From NCBI GenBank assembly GCA_000018565.1, contig CP000875.1, positions 6,091,199-6,155,198 of the forward strand: DNA of 64,000 bases. Reading direction: 5' to 3'. Below, piece after piece: positions 35,701 to 42,752 of the stretch; positions within the stretch are counted from its first letter, which is position 1, and each line of letters begins with the position of its first letter. The translations under genes and the position numbers were made by a program. Under the pieces are notes generated by a model. That model saw nothing but the letters and a program-made list of their open reading frames with translations, did no database searches and was not told where the DNA came from. Source of the DNA: Herpetosiphon aurantiacus DSM 785. Lineage in GTDB: Bacteria > Chloroflexota > Chloroflexia > Chloroflexales > Herpetosiphonaceae.

Positions 35701-35747
35701 AATAACGCCCCTGAAACTGTGCGTTTCAGACGTGATGATAGTGTCAT
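29721..35747 (-). CDS. Secreted RHS/YD-repeat protein with SpvB-like region and variable C-terminal tip
   Basis: 2008 residues. Signal peptide ~1-32 (RLKRTVSGALLAAVTAS ... AAQS), a DUF11-like beta domain (~55-165), and an SpvB/TcaC-like N-terminal region (~320-640; YPIDVPAGPGGIKPDIALSY). Many YD repeats (~1000-1780) build the hollow shell. The RHS core is DPWG...GYTGQRKDDGTGLLFYNARYYD. The ~170-residue tip holds a predicted membrane-spanning Gly/Ala-rich segment (GPYGVYIALAVAAILFTGAT), suggesting a membrane-active toxin. The tip's DNA is more AT-rich than the shell. The ATG at 35747 (MTLSSRLKR) has AGAGAG ~5 nt upstream. Transcription is from the promoter at 36036-36063. Role: probably contact or extracellular antagonism; toxicity is inferred. 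Confidence 0.88.
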   Translation of the reverse strand: MTLSSRLKRTVSGALLAAVTASTIPASPIAAQSRDTNPNTPPATPDVPPVASVRERTTPSLALNLRADQAFVSVGQTLGLTINLANVGDIPGTNILIRLPVPANTTPLTTDQLVADGSAWEWSIDALAARTSQTMRVQVRVNATTDATLLTTASLSATKLEQPVRSRSGTLIVAAGKARTITASRGSTATSLRTADNAIEVSIAKPTADTTLTLTPNVTDVPSNSKRGLPPFRITSTAKSGDMLLNLRYTDEQLRALGISASDLTLMAYDETTKTWKSVETTLDLQNRRVGARVAVGGNYQLTDGSSPSEAFLPSLQGWQTSLYTGAATSSYPIDVPAGPGGIKPDIALSYNSSSSDGKGGQRILSQAGWVGRDWSLEMGSVSANKVADGRTYYSLTFNGMAFDVTRGAALVGSPVEANLSHWTWTPVNETFAKVTAFELGDSTASRGGSRYGTPLKRYGWRVWSKDGTKYEFVEDAWWGWDTCEIDGAASMETYQWSLSSITDVNNNVITYNYSRDSQQRSTCNGIVGMVDREVWPTSVTWGANSGTGAIDRYKVDFNSSARTNDLDFDWAGNQLGDSNGAPRKTRQLDTINVSSKPNSAWELIRQYSLGYDYSTYADTTVNIDSDSERLTLKSIQRVGKSGSTTLPIDPNTAIALPATTFTYGTSPGTTQYYPDGAWNRLTQVNNGQGGTITFAYENIGQSINKTLYANYRRVSSKTLNDGRGNNYTTNYSYTNPALNTLGSALDSNDSSGQVYANSAVLYYNKYRNNTDMSSWLVHKARTEFRGHAKVTERDPNGNETDHYFYQGDANCTPAVYGSQMETDACFINIRNNEILKGKEYRTVQRQGSTSTMLRESGNYYIIEFYGFSVSPFAGLWRSFDYTNESFSVNYDPAPAGGPTATVNRTKYYYDPASQGGVQYGNVTKIEELDISGAVYRSTSNTYAPNTSSAYIVDRLVTQIIRDGQNRLLALTENRYDGAVTTQAVGTRGLLTLTRKYSNVPLATSTTGLTLVSSDTSFGYDAYGNQTTVTTYAQAGTRLFNGTTTTFSAPGNGATSSTVTSTYDSIFHAFSTSVSQPTGNTNSLVLNESAGYDYRMGTLTSVTDANGNVTNAEYDSFGRMVALIKPGDTSALPTVKAHYVDSAIPFRYWTETREASGLGGVQINSQFYDGLGRKIQTKQESMDGSQNIVVDTKYDGMNKVTHESQPRYVNETSGSFWIYTAIPGTGVNWTTKTYDSLGRLLTLTTPDGAKTTKRYWQYNNLSVVDTIDPNRYRTQHRSDEFGRLLQVQELSGNCTTWAFFSDFSCAGNYTNAWASYSLTTYAYSPLDLLITSTDANNNITSMTYDSLGRKLTMSDPDMGAWSYGYDVDGNLLSQIDAKNQTLSFEYDLLNRLTAKKQGSTTIASYSYDQFDAAHSNGKGQLTSMTDASGSSNWGYTARSEINKIAQTVDGTTYNTLNSYRADGQQVTTTYPTGEILTYGYDAAGRQTSLASSLGEIFQVNVNYDALGQKTSETLNNGLQTQYSYDPLSKRLTSTVTADIATLQERFRRDFTYDLAGNVRTISSQDTLNANEIMRYSYDHRDRVTNACAVSSTSSSVCIGGATFNQSYGYDAIGNITNKAGLSYSYTNGKPHAVSSVGGQSYTYDNNGNMLSGGGRSYTWNIENQPTQISTSTVTETYKYDGNNARIKKTTTTGGTVKSVLYIGSVEYWSDGKVISNYGVAARTTTGNPTTSNRGSVIYLHTDHLGSVGAITNGSGTVIEAERYDPWGATRSGNLTSTEFGYTGQRKDDGTGLLFYNARYYDAAIARFVSADSIVPGKEDSKGGSTKTLGYDDELAHRPLTVDFHEKKFALDYSKELRFTATKGFHFQLDEEALKDEKHQWGPQNAQTLNRYSYVVNNPLRFVDPSGHWSVSCWDHMRQCRFIFTPEETKEIANLILMGASSAGAIGAFLAAAKMGGPYGVYIALAVAAILFTGATVLGAAAFLGGHLEIYAMYDLRGMPIVTIPYIWW

Positions 35748-36035
35748 AGGTACTCTCTTGGTAAAAGTAAACACATCAAAGAAACCTAGTGCATGGCATT
35801 ATGCAGCTAAGCAATGGCGAACAAACCAAAGCACGTTAAACAATCGCTTAAACGATCGTTCAACAGGTTCTTATTTAATTGAGATTATTTGGAATACAAA
35901 GAACTCTCTGTTCTCAGTAGCGCTTGATGCTCTCAACATCAACCGCATGCCTCATGTCGAGGACATAACCTTTACCTACATCTCAATTATCTCGTTAAAA
36001 CGCTATCCTCCAATCACAAATTACTCATCGCAGTG
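35748..36035 (-). other. Long 5' leader of the RHS gene
   Basis: About 280 bases between the predicted transcription start and the RHS ATG, AT-rich, without a credible gene on either strand. Short palindromes (e.g. around CGCTTAAACGATCG) are visible but no known riboswitch was recognised. Confidence 0.45.
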
Positions 36036-36063
36036 ATTATAGCAAAAGATTAACAATTTGCAA
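36036..36063 (-). promoter_or_regulatory. Promoter of the RHS gene
   Basis: On the minus strand: TTGCAA, a 16-bp spacer ending in TGC, then TATAAT. This is a perfect -10 with an extended -10 TG, and a good -35. Expected start near 36029. Confidence 0.78.
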
Positions 36064-36181
36064 GGGTTAATTCTAACAAAATACTAACCTTTTGCTAGCA
36101 TACGATTAATCAATCAAGTAATCGAGATCATACGGTACAATTTACTCTGTTTGCTTGGTTATTGGTGACAGAGGTTGGTTT

Positions 36182-38053
36182 ATGCAGTTCAAAAGGTTCG
36201 TATGGGTTAGCCTAGGGTTGGCTGGACTCAGCTTGATGCTCTTGGTTGGCAATACACTCAGTTTACGGCTATTTGGCCAAATTCAACAGATTGATGTTGG
36301 CAATTGGGGCGACCAAAATAATGTTGCTGGCGGCTTCGAGCAAGAACAAAACGCCCTCGGTGAAACCTACCGTTGGACTCAAGCCGAGGCTACGATTCGG
36401 CTTCAGGGCTACGGTTCGGCTAGCTCACGCTTGCTTAGCTTAAAAATAGGTGGCGTACCAAGTAGTTTGCCAGTTACCGCAACCATGCAGGTTTCGACTA
36501 ATTCCGCTAGTGTGGCCTTGCCACTAACCCAAACTGCTCGTCACTATCACCTGTTGATACCGCCAACCTACCAGCCCGATTGGCAGGTTCGGCTCAATAT
36601 CCCAACCCAACAAGTTTTGCCCGACCCCCGATTTTTGGGGGTGCGGCTTGATCATGTGCAAATTCAAACCCCAAGTATTGCTTGGTCAAGTGTTCATTGG
36701 CACTTATTAATCGTGCAATTGGCAATTATGAGTAGCCTTATTGGGGTATTGTGGTTTTTAGCTGCTGATTGGCCGACAATTGTTGGTATCAGCGGCATAA
36801 CAATCTTGGTGCTGGTAACAATCACTGGTAAATTTGTATTGGTGGCATGGGCATGGCAACTCCGTTTATTAATTGTAGCTGCTGCTACAACGCTGTTAGT
36901 TGGCTGGCTCCGTTCATTAATTCAGAATCAGATTAAGCATTTACTAAAACCGTATGAATATCGGTATTTAATTATATTTAGTGTTATTAGCTTTTTCATT
37001 CCAGTAATGAGTATCCTATTTCCAAATTTTGGCTCACATGATCGGGTAATTCATGCTGATCGTTTAGGTCAAGTTGCTCAAGGCTCAGCATTATTATTAG
37101 ATAAATTATATGAATTTCAGGGCCGCGAAACCATTACCCCAACCACATTTTATCTATTAGCACTACCACTAACTGTATTTTTTAATAATAATGGATTAAT
37201 TATTGAAGGATTGTATACATTTTTGCATGCAAGCAGTGGGATTCTTTTGGCAATAACCTTATTACGCTGGAAGGTTCGGCCTATACTTGCACTTGCGGCA
37301 ATGATTTTAATCTCAGCAATGCCAATTCAAATGACAATTTTATGGTGGGGTTTTGCCCCTCAAATTGTTGGTCAGTGGTTGATTCTTGTATTTTTGGCTG
37401 TTTTTAGTTTTCAATCGACTCTTCGTCCAACCATAATCAGCATTGGGATACTCAGTTTGGCTATCTGGATGCATAATGGGGTAGCACTTTTAGCAGGAAC
37501 CTGGATCGCTAGCTATTGTGCATTAGGCTATTGGCGCGATCCTGCCCAACGTAGGCATTATTGGGCTTGGTTTTTAAACTTAATAGGAATCAGCATTTTT
37601 GGGTTGTTGGCAATTTATATTGATCTTTTTATGACAACAGGTACAACCCAACAACAGGTATTGGGCTTGACTGAATATCTGCCAGCAGTAATCAATGGTT
37701 TATCTGCAAGCTTTGCGCCAATTGGAATTATGTTTGTAGCTATTTTCGGATTATTACCATTTCTCCAATTAGAAAAAAACAAAAAAATCTTGCTTATTGC
37801 TAGTGGATTAACATTTCTATTGTTTTTGGCCATTGATATCGTGTTTGGTGTACAGGTACGTTATAGCTATTTTATTCTGCCATTCCTATTGATGATTGGA
37901 ATAATATTTATCGATCAGCGATTAAGCATCATTCCATATGTCGAATCTGTGATTATAACGCTAACACTGCTTTGTTATGGCTATAGTTTGTATAGTTGGT
38001 ACGATGCAATTATCTATGGCGTAAAGCCTAGTTTGCTTGGGCTAACCCACTAG
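36182..38053 (+). CDS. Large multi-pass membrane protein, possible GT-C-type glycosyltransferase
   Basis: 623 residues. A signal-anchor helix (~7-25) precedes an extracytoplasmic beta-rich region (~30-170, LQGYGSASSRLLSLKIGG). Then come ten or more hydrophobic helices. The layout resembles PMT/ArnT-type GT-C membrane enzymes and related Chloroflexota proteins, and FPNFGSHDRVIHADRLGQ could hold the acidic residues of such an active site, but no family motif can be named with certainty. The ATG at 36182 is preferred to an upstream TTG because AGAGG lies 8 nt before it. It is divergent from the RHS gene. Codon use is slightly AT-rich. Confidence 0.65.
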   Translation: MQFKRFVWVSLGLAGLSLMLLVGNTLSLRLFGQIQQIDVGNWGDQNNVAGGFEQEQNALGETYRWTQAEATIRLQGYGSASSRLLSLKIGGVPSSLPVTATMQVSTNSASVALPLTQTARHYHLLIPPTYQPDWQVRLNIPTQQVLPDPRFLGVRLDHVQIQTPSIAWSSVHWHLLIVQLAIMSSLIGVLWFLAADWPTIVGISGITILVLVTITGKFVLVAWAWQLRLLIVAAATTLLVGWLRSLIQNQIKHLLKPYEYRYLIIFSVISFFIPVMSILFPNFGSHDRVIHADRLGQVAQGSALLLDKLYEFQGRETITPTTFYLLALPLTVFFNNNGLIIEGLYTFLHASSGILLAITLLRWKVRPILALAAMILISAMPIQMTILWWGFAPQIVGQWLILVFLAVFSFQSTLRPTIISIGILSLAIWMHNGVALLAGTWIASYCALGYWRDPAQRRHYWAWFLNLIGISIFGLLAIYIDLFMTTGTTQQQVLGLTEYLPAVINGLSASFAPIGIMFVAIFGLLPFLQLEKNKKILLIASGLTFLLFLAIDIVFGVQVRYSYFILPFLLMIGIIFIDQRLSIIPYVESVIITLTLLCYGYSLYSWYDAIIYGVKPSLLGLTH

Positions 38054-38124
38054 CCTGCTAAGCTTCGATCAAGCGAGCTATGCTACAATAGCAGCTTAGG
38101 ACAATCTGCTAGGGCTGATATATT

Positions 38125-38832
38125 ATGCGAATCTGGGCTATTGCCGACTTGCACCTTGCTGGCGGGCAGGATAAACCAATGGATGTCTTTGGTGCTCATT
38201 GGCGCAATCATGCTGCAACCATCGCTAAGGCTTGGCACGAATCTGTTGCTGCCGATGATTTGGTATTAATCGCTGGCGATATTTCATGGGCCATGCATCT
38301 CAACGATGTTCGCGCCGATCTCGCTTGGATCGAGGCGCTGCCAGGCAAAAAGGTGCTGTGTAAAGGCAATCACGATTATTGGTGGAGCAGCAAAAATAAG
38401 GTTCGCGCTATCCTACCGCCTTCATTGCAGATTGTCGATTGCGATGCAGTGGTTGTCGATCAGATTGTGGTCTGTGGTACGCGTGGTTGGGCCGTGCCAG
38501 GCGACCGCGATTTCGATAAAACCACCGATCAGCGGATTTATGAGCGTGAGCTTGGGCGCTTAGAACGGGCTTTGGCCGGAGCACAGGTGCTGGCCGAGGA
38601 GGCGCGACCAATCTATGTATTGCTGCATTTCCCGCCTTTCCGCGATGGCCAGCCAACCGAATTTGCCAAACGCATCGCCGCCGCGAATGCCCATACCTGT
38701 GTCTATGGCCACTTACACCAAGCCGAACAATGGGCCAATGCCACAACTGGCCATGTCGAAACAGTGTTCTATCAATTAACTGCCTGCGATGCCCTCGGCT
38801 TTAAACCACTGCTCTTAACCGACAACCCTTAA
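38125..38832 (+). CDS. Metallophosphoesterase (predicted phosphohydrolase)
   Basis: 235 residues, cytoplasmic. Metal-binding blocks: DLH at residues 8-10, AGDISW, KGNHDYWW, LLHFPPF and YGHLHQ. The motif set is that of the COG1768-like calcineurin phosphoesterases; the natural substrate is unknown. TGC-TACAAT at 38081-38089 could be an extended -10 for this gene. The ribosome-binding site is weak (TAGGGC). No obvious operon partner. Confidence 0.87.
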   Translation: MRIWAIADLHLAGGQDKPMDVFGAHWRNHAATIAKAWHESVAADDLVLIAGDISWAMHLNDVRADLAWIEALPGKKVLCKGNHDYWWSSKNKVRAILPPSLQIVDCDAVVVDQIVVCGTRGWAVPGDRDFDKTTDQRIYERELGRLERALAGAQVLAEEARPIYVLLHFPPFRDGQPTEFAKRIAAANAHTCVYGHLHQAEQWANATTGHVETVFYQLTACDALGFKPLLLTDNP

Positions 38833-38850
38833 GTTTTTCTAAAGATCCGC

Positions 38851-38878
38851 TTGACAAATCACTGTTTCTTAATATATC
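38851..38878 (+). promoter_or_regulatory. Promoter of the xylanase gene
   Basis: TTGACA (38851-38856), a 16-bp spacer, TATATC (38873-38878). Its predicted start (about 38885) touches the palindrome at 38886-38899. Confidence 0.65.
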
Positions 38879-38885
38879 TTTACTT

Positions 38886-38899
38886 TGGGAGCGGTCTCA
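38886..38899 (+). promoter_or_regulatory. CebR/CelR-like operator before the xylanase gene
   Basis: TGGGAGCGGTCTCA matches 12 of 14 positions of TGGGAGCGCTCCCA, the operator of the LacI-family cellulose regulators CebR/CelR of actinobacteria. Flanking bases extend the inverted repeat (CTTTG...CAAAG). It overlaps the predicted transcription start. Confidence 0.65.
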
Positions 38900-38987
38900 A
38901 AGTAGAAAATTAACCGTGATGCTGCTCAAACGTCATTGCTTTCATCGTACTAGCCTGCCGCATCGCACGCTTGATCAAGGAGGATCG

Positions 38988-40874
38988 ATGAACAGCCGAC
39001 GACGTTACTGGTGGATAGTGCTGATGTTAGGATTAATCGCGGGACAATTCAGTTGGTGGCAATCGAGCAGCGGTCAAACTAGCCCGCAAACCTTGCGGGC
39101 TGCGGCTGGCACGTTTTTAATTGGCAGCGCTGCTGATAGCGATTTTTGGAACTTCAGCGATCGCGCTCAATATGAGGCAATTTTGGGTGGCCAGTTTAAT
39201 ATTTATACCCCAGGTAACCAATTAAAGTGGGATGCCGTGCATCCTCAACGTACAACCTACAATTTTGCTCCGGTTGATCGGCATATTCAAATTGCCAAAA
39301 GCTATGGTCAGCAAATCCACGGCCATACCTTGCTCTGGCATCAACAAAACCCCGGTTGGGTCGCCAACCAACCCTGGACAGCCAGCGAACTGACCAGCAT
39401 TTTGTATGATCATATTGATACAGTGGTTGGTCGCTACAAAAACGATATTGCAATTTGGGATGTAGCCAACGAAGTATTTGATGATAGCGGCGTGTATCGC
39501 CGTTCGTTTTGGTATAACACCATCGGCCAAAGCTATGTTGAGTTGGGCTTCAGACGCGCTCGCCAAGCCGATTCGGATGCGGTGCTGATTTACAACGATT
39601 ACAATATCGAAGAAGTTAACGCCAAATCGAATGCAGTCTATGCCATGGTCAGCGACTTTTTGGCGCGGGGTGTACCAATCGATGGGATTGGCTTTCAAAT
39701 GCACTTGCTCGGTTCTGGCATCAATTACAACAGCTTTGCCCAAAATATGCAGCGCTTTGCTGATTTGGGCTTGAAAATTTATGTAACTGAAGCCGATGTA
39801 CGCTTGCAATTGCCCGCGACCAGCACAAGTTTGGCTCAACAAGCGACGGTCTATCAAAATGTGCTTGATCGCTGTTTGCGCCAGCCAGCATGTCAAGCTT
39901 TTCAATTTTGGGGCTTTACCGATAAATATTCGTGGGTTCCGAATACCTTCCCAGGTTATGGCGCGGCCTTGATCTACGATGAACAATACAATCCCAAACC
40001 AGCCTATACCGCCATTTACAATCGTTTATTGCAAGGTCGGGGCGGCACGCCAACTCCAACCAGTGCCCCAACTGCTACGCGCACCCCAACCGCCCAACCA
40101 ACTGCGACCAATACGGCGGTTCCAACTAACACGCCGACCAGTAGCCCAACACCCACCCAAACAGCGCCCAGACCAGCGCTGATTTTGAGTGCGCCCAGCC
40201 AAGTAACGTTGGGTCAAGTCTTTACCTTGACGATTCAATATGTCAATATTGGCTTGCAATACACCACCGTAACTAGCAGCCCAGCTGGCTTGGTGCAGCT
40301 TGATCCACCGTTGAGTATGCCCTGTAAATATAACCAACACCCAACGCAATGCAAAAATATCACCTTTAAAGCAACCGCTTTGGGTACGGTACAATTGAAT
40401 GCCAGCGCAACTGGCGAAGTGCCAATTGCTGGTGGTGGTTGGGCTTGGGGTTCAGCGTTTGCCCAAAATCCAGTCAGCGTCACCATTGTCGATAGTGTTC
40501 CAACCAACACCCCAACTCCAACGCTCACGCCAAGCCCAACCCCAATTAGTGGTGGTTGCCGCGTCAACTATGCGATCAACAGTCAATGGGGCAATGGATT
40601 TGTGGCAAACGTGACGGTGACCAACGCCAGCAACACGCCGATCAATGGCTGGGCGCTGAATTGGAGTTTTGCTGGCAACCAGCAAATTAGCAATGCTTGG
40701 AATACCAGCCTAACCCAAACTGGCAATGCTGTAGTGGCTCGTAACGCTGGCTGGAACAACCTTATTGCTGCGCAAGGCTCGGCCTCGTTTGGCTTCCAAG
40801 CCAGTTACAGCGGCTCAAATGCGATTCCCAGCAGCTTTAGTTTGAATGGTGTGGCTTGTAGCATCGTGCCATAA
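38988..40874 (+). CDS. Secreted GH10 endo-1,4-beta-xylanase with a CBM2
   Basis: 628 residues. Signal sequence ~1-30 (WWIVLMLGLIAGQFSWW). GH10 catalytic domain ~35-350: acid/base E162 in WDVANEVFDD, nucleophile E268 in IYVTEADVRL, plus GHTLLWHQQNPGW. A Pro/Thr linker and a ~100-residue unrecognised beta domain (LILSAPSQVTLGQVFTLTI; ~385-505) follow, then a second linker and a CBM2 cellulose-binding module at ~524-628 with conserved Trp residues (INGWALNWSF, NAGWNNLI). It cuts xylan while bound to plant cell wall. The ATG at 38988 has AGGAGG 4 nt upstream; the earlier in-frame GTG at 38916 does not. Likely controlled through the operator at 38886. Confidence 0.95.
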   Translation: MNSRRRYWWIVLMLGLIAGQFSWWQSSSGQTSPQTLRAAAGTFLIGSAADSDFWNFSDRAQYEAILGGQFNIYTPGNQLKWDAVHPQRTTYNFAPVDRHIQIAKSYGQQIHGHTLLWHQQNPGWVANQPWTASELTSILYDHIDTVVGRYKNDIAIWDVANEVFDDSGVYRRSFWYNTIGQSYVELGFRRARQADSDAVLIYNDYNIEEVNAKSNAVYAMVSDFLARGVPIDGIGFQMHLLGSGINYNSFAQNMQRFADLGLKIYVTEADVRLQLPATSTSLAQQATVYQNVLDRCLRQPACQAFQFWGFTDKYSWVPNTFPGYGAALIYDEQYNPKPAYTAIYNRLLQGRGGTPTPTSAPTATRTPTAQPTATNTAVPTNTPTSSPTPTQTAPRPALILSAPSQVTLGQVFTLTIQYVNIGLQYTTVTSSPAGLVQLDPPLSMPCKYNQHPTQCKNITFKATALGTVQLNASATGEVPIAGGGWAWGSAFAQNPVSVTIVDSVPTNTPTPTLTPSPTPISGGCRVNYAINSQWGNGFVANVTVTNASNTPINGWALNWSFAGNQQISNAWNTSLTQTGNAVVARNAGWNNLIAAQGSASFGFQASYSGSNAIPSSFSLNGVACSIVP

Positions 40875-40881
40875 ATAGTCA

Positions 40882-40931
40882 TGCCCTCACCCTGCGTTTT
40901 CTCTCGTAGTGGGAGCAGCAGGGTGAGGGCA
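40882..40931. terminator. Bidirectional terminator after the xylanase gene
   Basis: TGCCCTCACCCTGC and GCAGGGTGAGGGCA form a perfect 14-bp stem, with a 22-nt loop, between two convergent genes. The GCCCTCACCC arm recurs in the repeat cluster near 18.4 kb, so the terminator may derive from a dispersed repeat. Confidence 0.7.
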
Positions 40932-40957
40932 CTAAGTCAAGCCGAGCGTCCTACAAT

Positions 40958-41608
40958 TTACGGTTGCTTACGACTGATATTCCAACGATTGGTTTTTACT
41001 GGCTTGGGTTGCGGATTGGCAATTTGTTCAGTCCGCCAAACGTGATAGATCCGTTGAATGGCGGTGATATTGGTGAAAATCGCCAAAATCCATAGCCCAG
41101 CCATCAACCAATTCAGAATTAAGCAGGTGCACAAAATTGTGATCCGTTCTGGCCGACCAAGCCAGCCAGTTTCACAAGGAATACTCAAACCTTCCGCCCG
41201 AGCACGCGCATAGCTGACCATAATCGAGCCAATGATTGAACAGTATACTAAAGTCAGGGCTAAAGTGGTTGCTCCCACCATTTTAGTATGAATAAATATC
41301 AATAAGCCAAAGAAGACGACCGCCTCACTATAACGGTCCATAATTGAATCGAAGAACGCGCCAAAGCGACTACTCTGATTGGTGGCACGCGCCAGCGCCC
41401 CATCAAACAGATCAAAAATACTGGACAGAATCAACAAAACGCCGCCGACCTGTAAACTGCCATTCGCCAGCACAGCCGCAACTCCAGCAGTCAGCAAAAC
41501 ACCGATCAGCGTGACCATATTGGGCGTAATTCCGAGCCGACTAAGCACTGGAGCGACAAAGTGTTCCATTAAGCGACGTGCCCAGCGTTTGATGCCGGTG
41601 CTATACAT
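40958..41608 (-). CDS. CDP-alcohol phosphatidyltransferase
   Basis: 216 residues with about six membrane helices. The family signature D-x2-D-G-x2-A-R-x8-G-x3-D-x3-D is complete: FDLFDGALARATNQSSRFG followed by AFFDSIMDRYSE. It transfers a phosphatidyl group from CDP-diacylglycerol to an alcohol, probably inositol-phosphate or glycerol-phosphate. It lies 18 bp after a GT4 glycosyltransferase of the PimA type, the same neighbourhood that in actinobacteria makes phosphatidylinositol mannosides; this suggests a glycolipid role, by inference. The ATG at 41608 has GAGGCTC-type purines upstream. Confidence 0.9.
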   Translation of the reverse strand: MYSTGIKRWARRLMEHFVAPVLSRLGITPNMVTLIGVLLTAGVAAVLANGSLQVGGVLLILSSIFDLFDGALARATNQSSRFGAFFDSIMDRYSEAVVFFGLLIFIHTKMVGATTLALTLVYCSIIGSIMVSYARARAEGLSIPCETGWLGRPERITILCTCLILNWLMAGLWILAIFTNITAIQRIYHVWRTEQIANPQPKPVKTNRWNISRKQP

Positions 41609-41626
41609 AGAGCCTCCTTGAACATC

Positions 41627-42745
41627 CTAACCAGAGAGAATGCCACGGTAGAAGGCAAACACACGTTGAGCAACTCGATCCCAGGCATAGAGTTGCGCCT
41701 TAATTGTACCCGCTTCTGCCATTGCAGCCCGTAATGCTTGATCCTCGATCAGTTGCAGGATCGCAACCGCCAAAGCTTGAGCATTGCGGGCTGGCACCAG
41801 CAATCCCTGCACCCGATGATCCAACACATCGCGATAACCAGGATTATCAGCAGCTACCACTGCTGCCCCGGCGGCCATGGCCTCAAGCAAGACGATGCCA
41901 AAGCTCTCGCCACCAGTTGAGGGTGCGCAAAAGAGGGTGGTTTGTTGGTAAAGGGCAGCTAATTGGGCCTTGCTCACATAGCCCAACCATTCTACATGGC
42001 GAATTTGCCATTGGCGAATAGCCGCCAGAAATGGAGTTGGGTCGCCACTGCCTGCAACAATTAAACGTGCATCAGGGCGAGTTCGTTGCACATAGCTCAT
42101 CGCTTCGAGCAAATAGCGAAAGCCTTTGCGTTCTTCGTTGAAACGGCCCACAAACAAAACACTTGGGTTGGCTTGGTTCAGCCCAAAGCTTGCTTGCTGG
42201 GTGCTGTAGGTCGCTACATCAACCCCATTCGGGATAATTGTATAGTCTGCGGGAAAATAGCGATGGGCAAATTCTTGAGCTGCTGCCGAAACCGCAATTC
42301 GTCCATGCAATTTTGGTTCCAAGCGTCGCAATAAGGCCAGAATTGAGGTATAGCCAATCGATCGCGTACCCGCCGCGTGGAAGGTGCCAACATTTGGCAC
42401 ACTTGAACGGCTCAGAAAAGTCGTTGGCAGGGTTGGCGAAAACGGCTCGTGAATATGCGCAATATCAAAGTGATGCGTTTGAAAAATTTGGCGAATTTTA
42501 GGGCCAAGGGTTAACGAAAGGCTAACCCGCGCGACCGAACCATTGACCGCGACAGGTGTAACATGGCCAAGTGGAATAAAATCCGGATCAGGCGGCGTGC
42601 CCTTGGAATAGGGCGCAATCAGGGTCACACGATGGCCCCAAGCCCGAAAATAGTGGGTTAGTTGATTGACATGCTCGGTTACCCCGCCAGCGTAGGCCGC
42701 ATCGTATGGCCATACGAGGGCAATATGCAATGAATCGCTGGCCAT
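41627..42745 (-). CDS. GT4-family glycosyltransferase (PimA-like)
   Basis: 372 residues, two Rossmann domains of GT-B type. N-terminal IALVWPYDAAYAGGVTEHV (GGV loop) and IAHIHEPFSPTLP; C-terminal VLFVGRFNEERKGFRYLLEAM and the donor-binding PSTGGESFGIVLLEAMA with the E-x7-E motif. It probably transfers mannose from GDP-mannose, which the manC/phosphomannomutase genes of this window could supply. The ATG at 42745 (MASDSLHIAL) lies just after the parB stop and has GAGGAG close by (3 nt), which is tight; ATG 42769 would overlap parB. Downstream is a CDP-alcohol phosphatidyltransferase. Confidence 0.88.
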   Translation of the reverse strand: MASDSLHIALVWPYDAAYAGGVTEHVNQLTHYFRAWGHRVTLIAPYSKGTPPDPDFIPLGHVTPVAVNGSVARVSLSLTLGPKIRQIFQTHHFDIAHIHEPFSPTLPTTFLSRSSVPNVGTFHAAGTRSIGYTSILALLRRLEPKLHGRIAVSAAAQEFAHRYFPADYTIIPNGVDVATYSTQQASFGLNQANPSVLFVGRFNEERKGFRYLLEAMSYVQRTRPDARLIVAGSGDPTPFLAAIRQWQIRHVEWLGYVSKAQLAALYQQTTLFCAPSTGGESFGIVLLEAMAAGAAVVAADNPGYRDVLDHRVQGLLVPARNAQALAVAILQLIEDQALRAAMAEAGTIKAQLYAWDRVAQRVFAFYRGILSG

Positions 42746-42752
42746 AGGCTCC

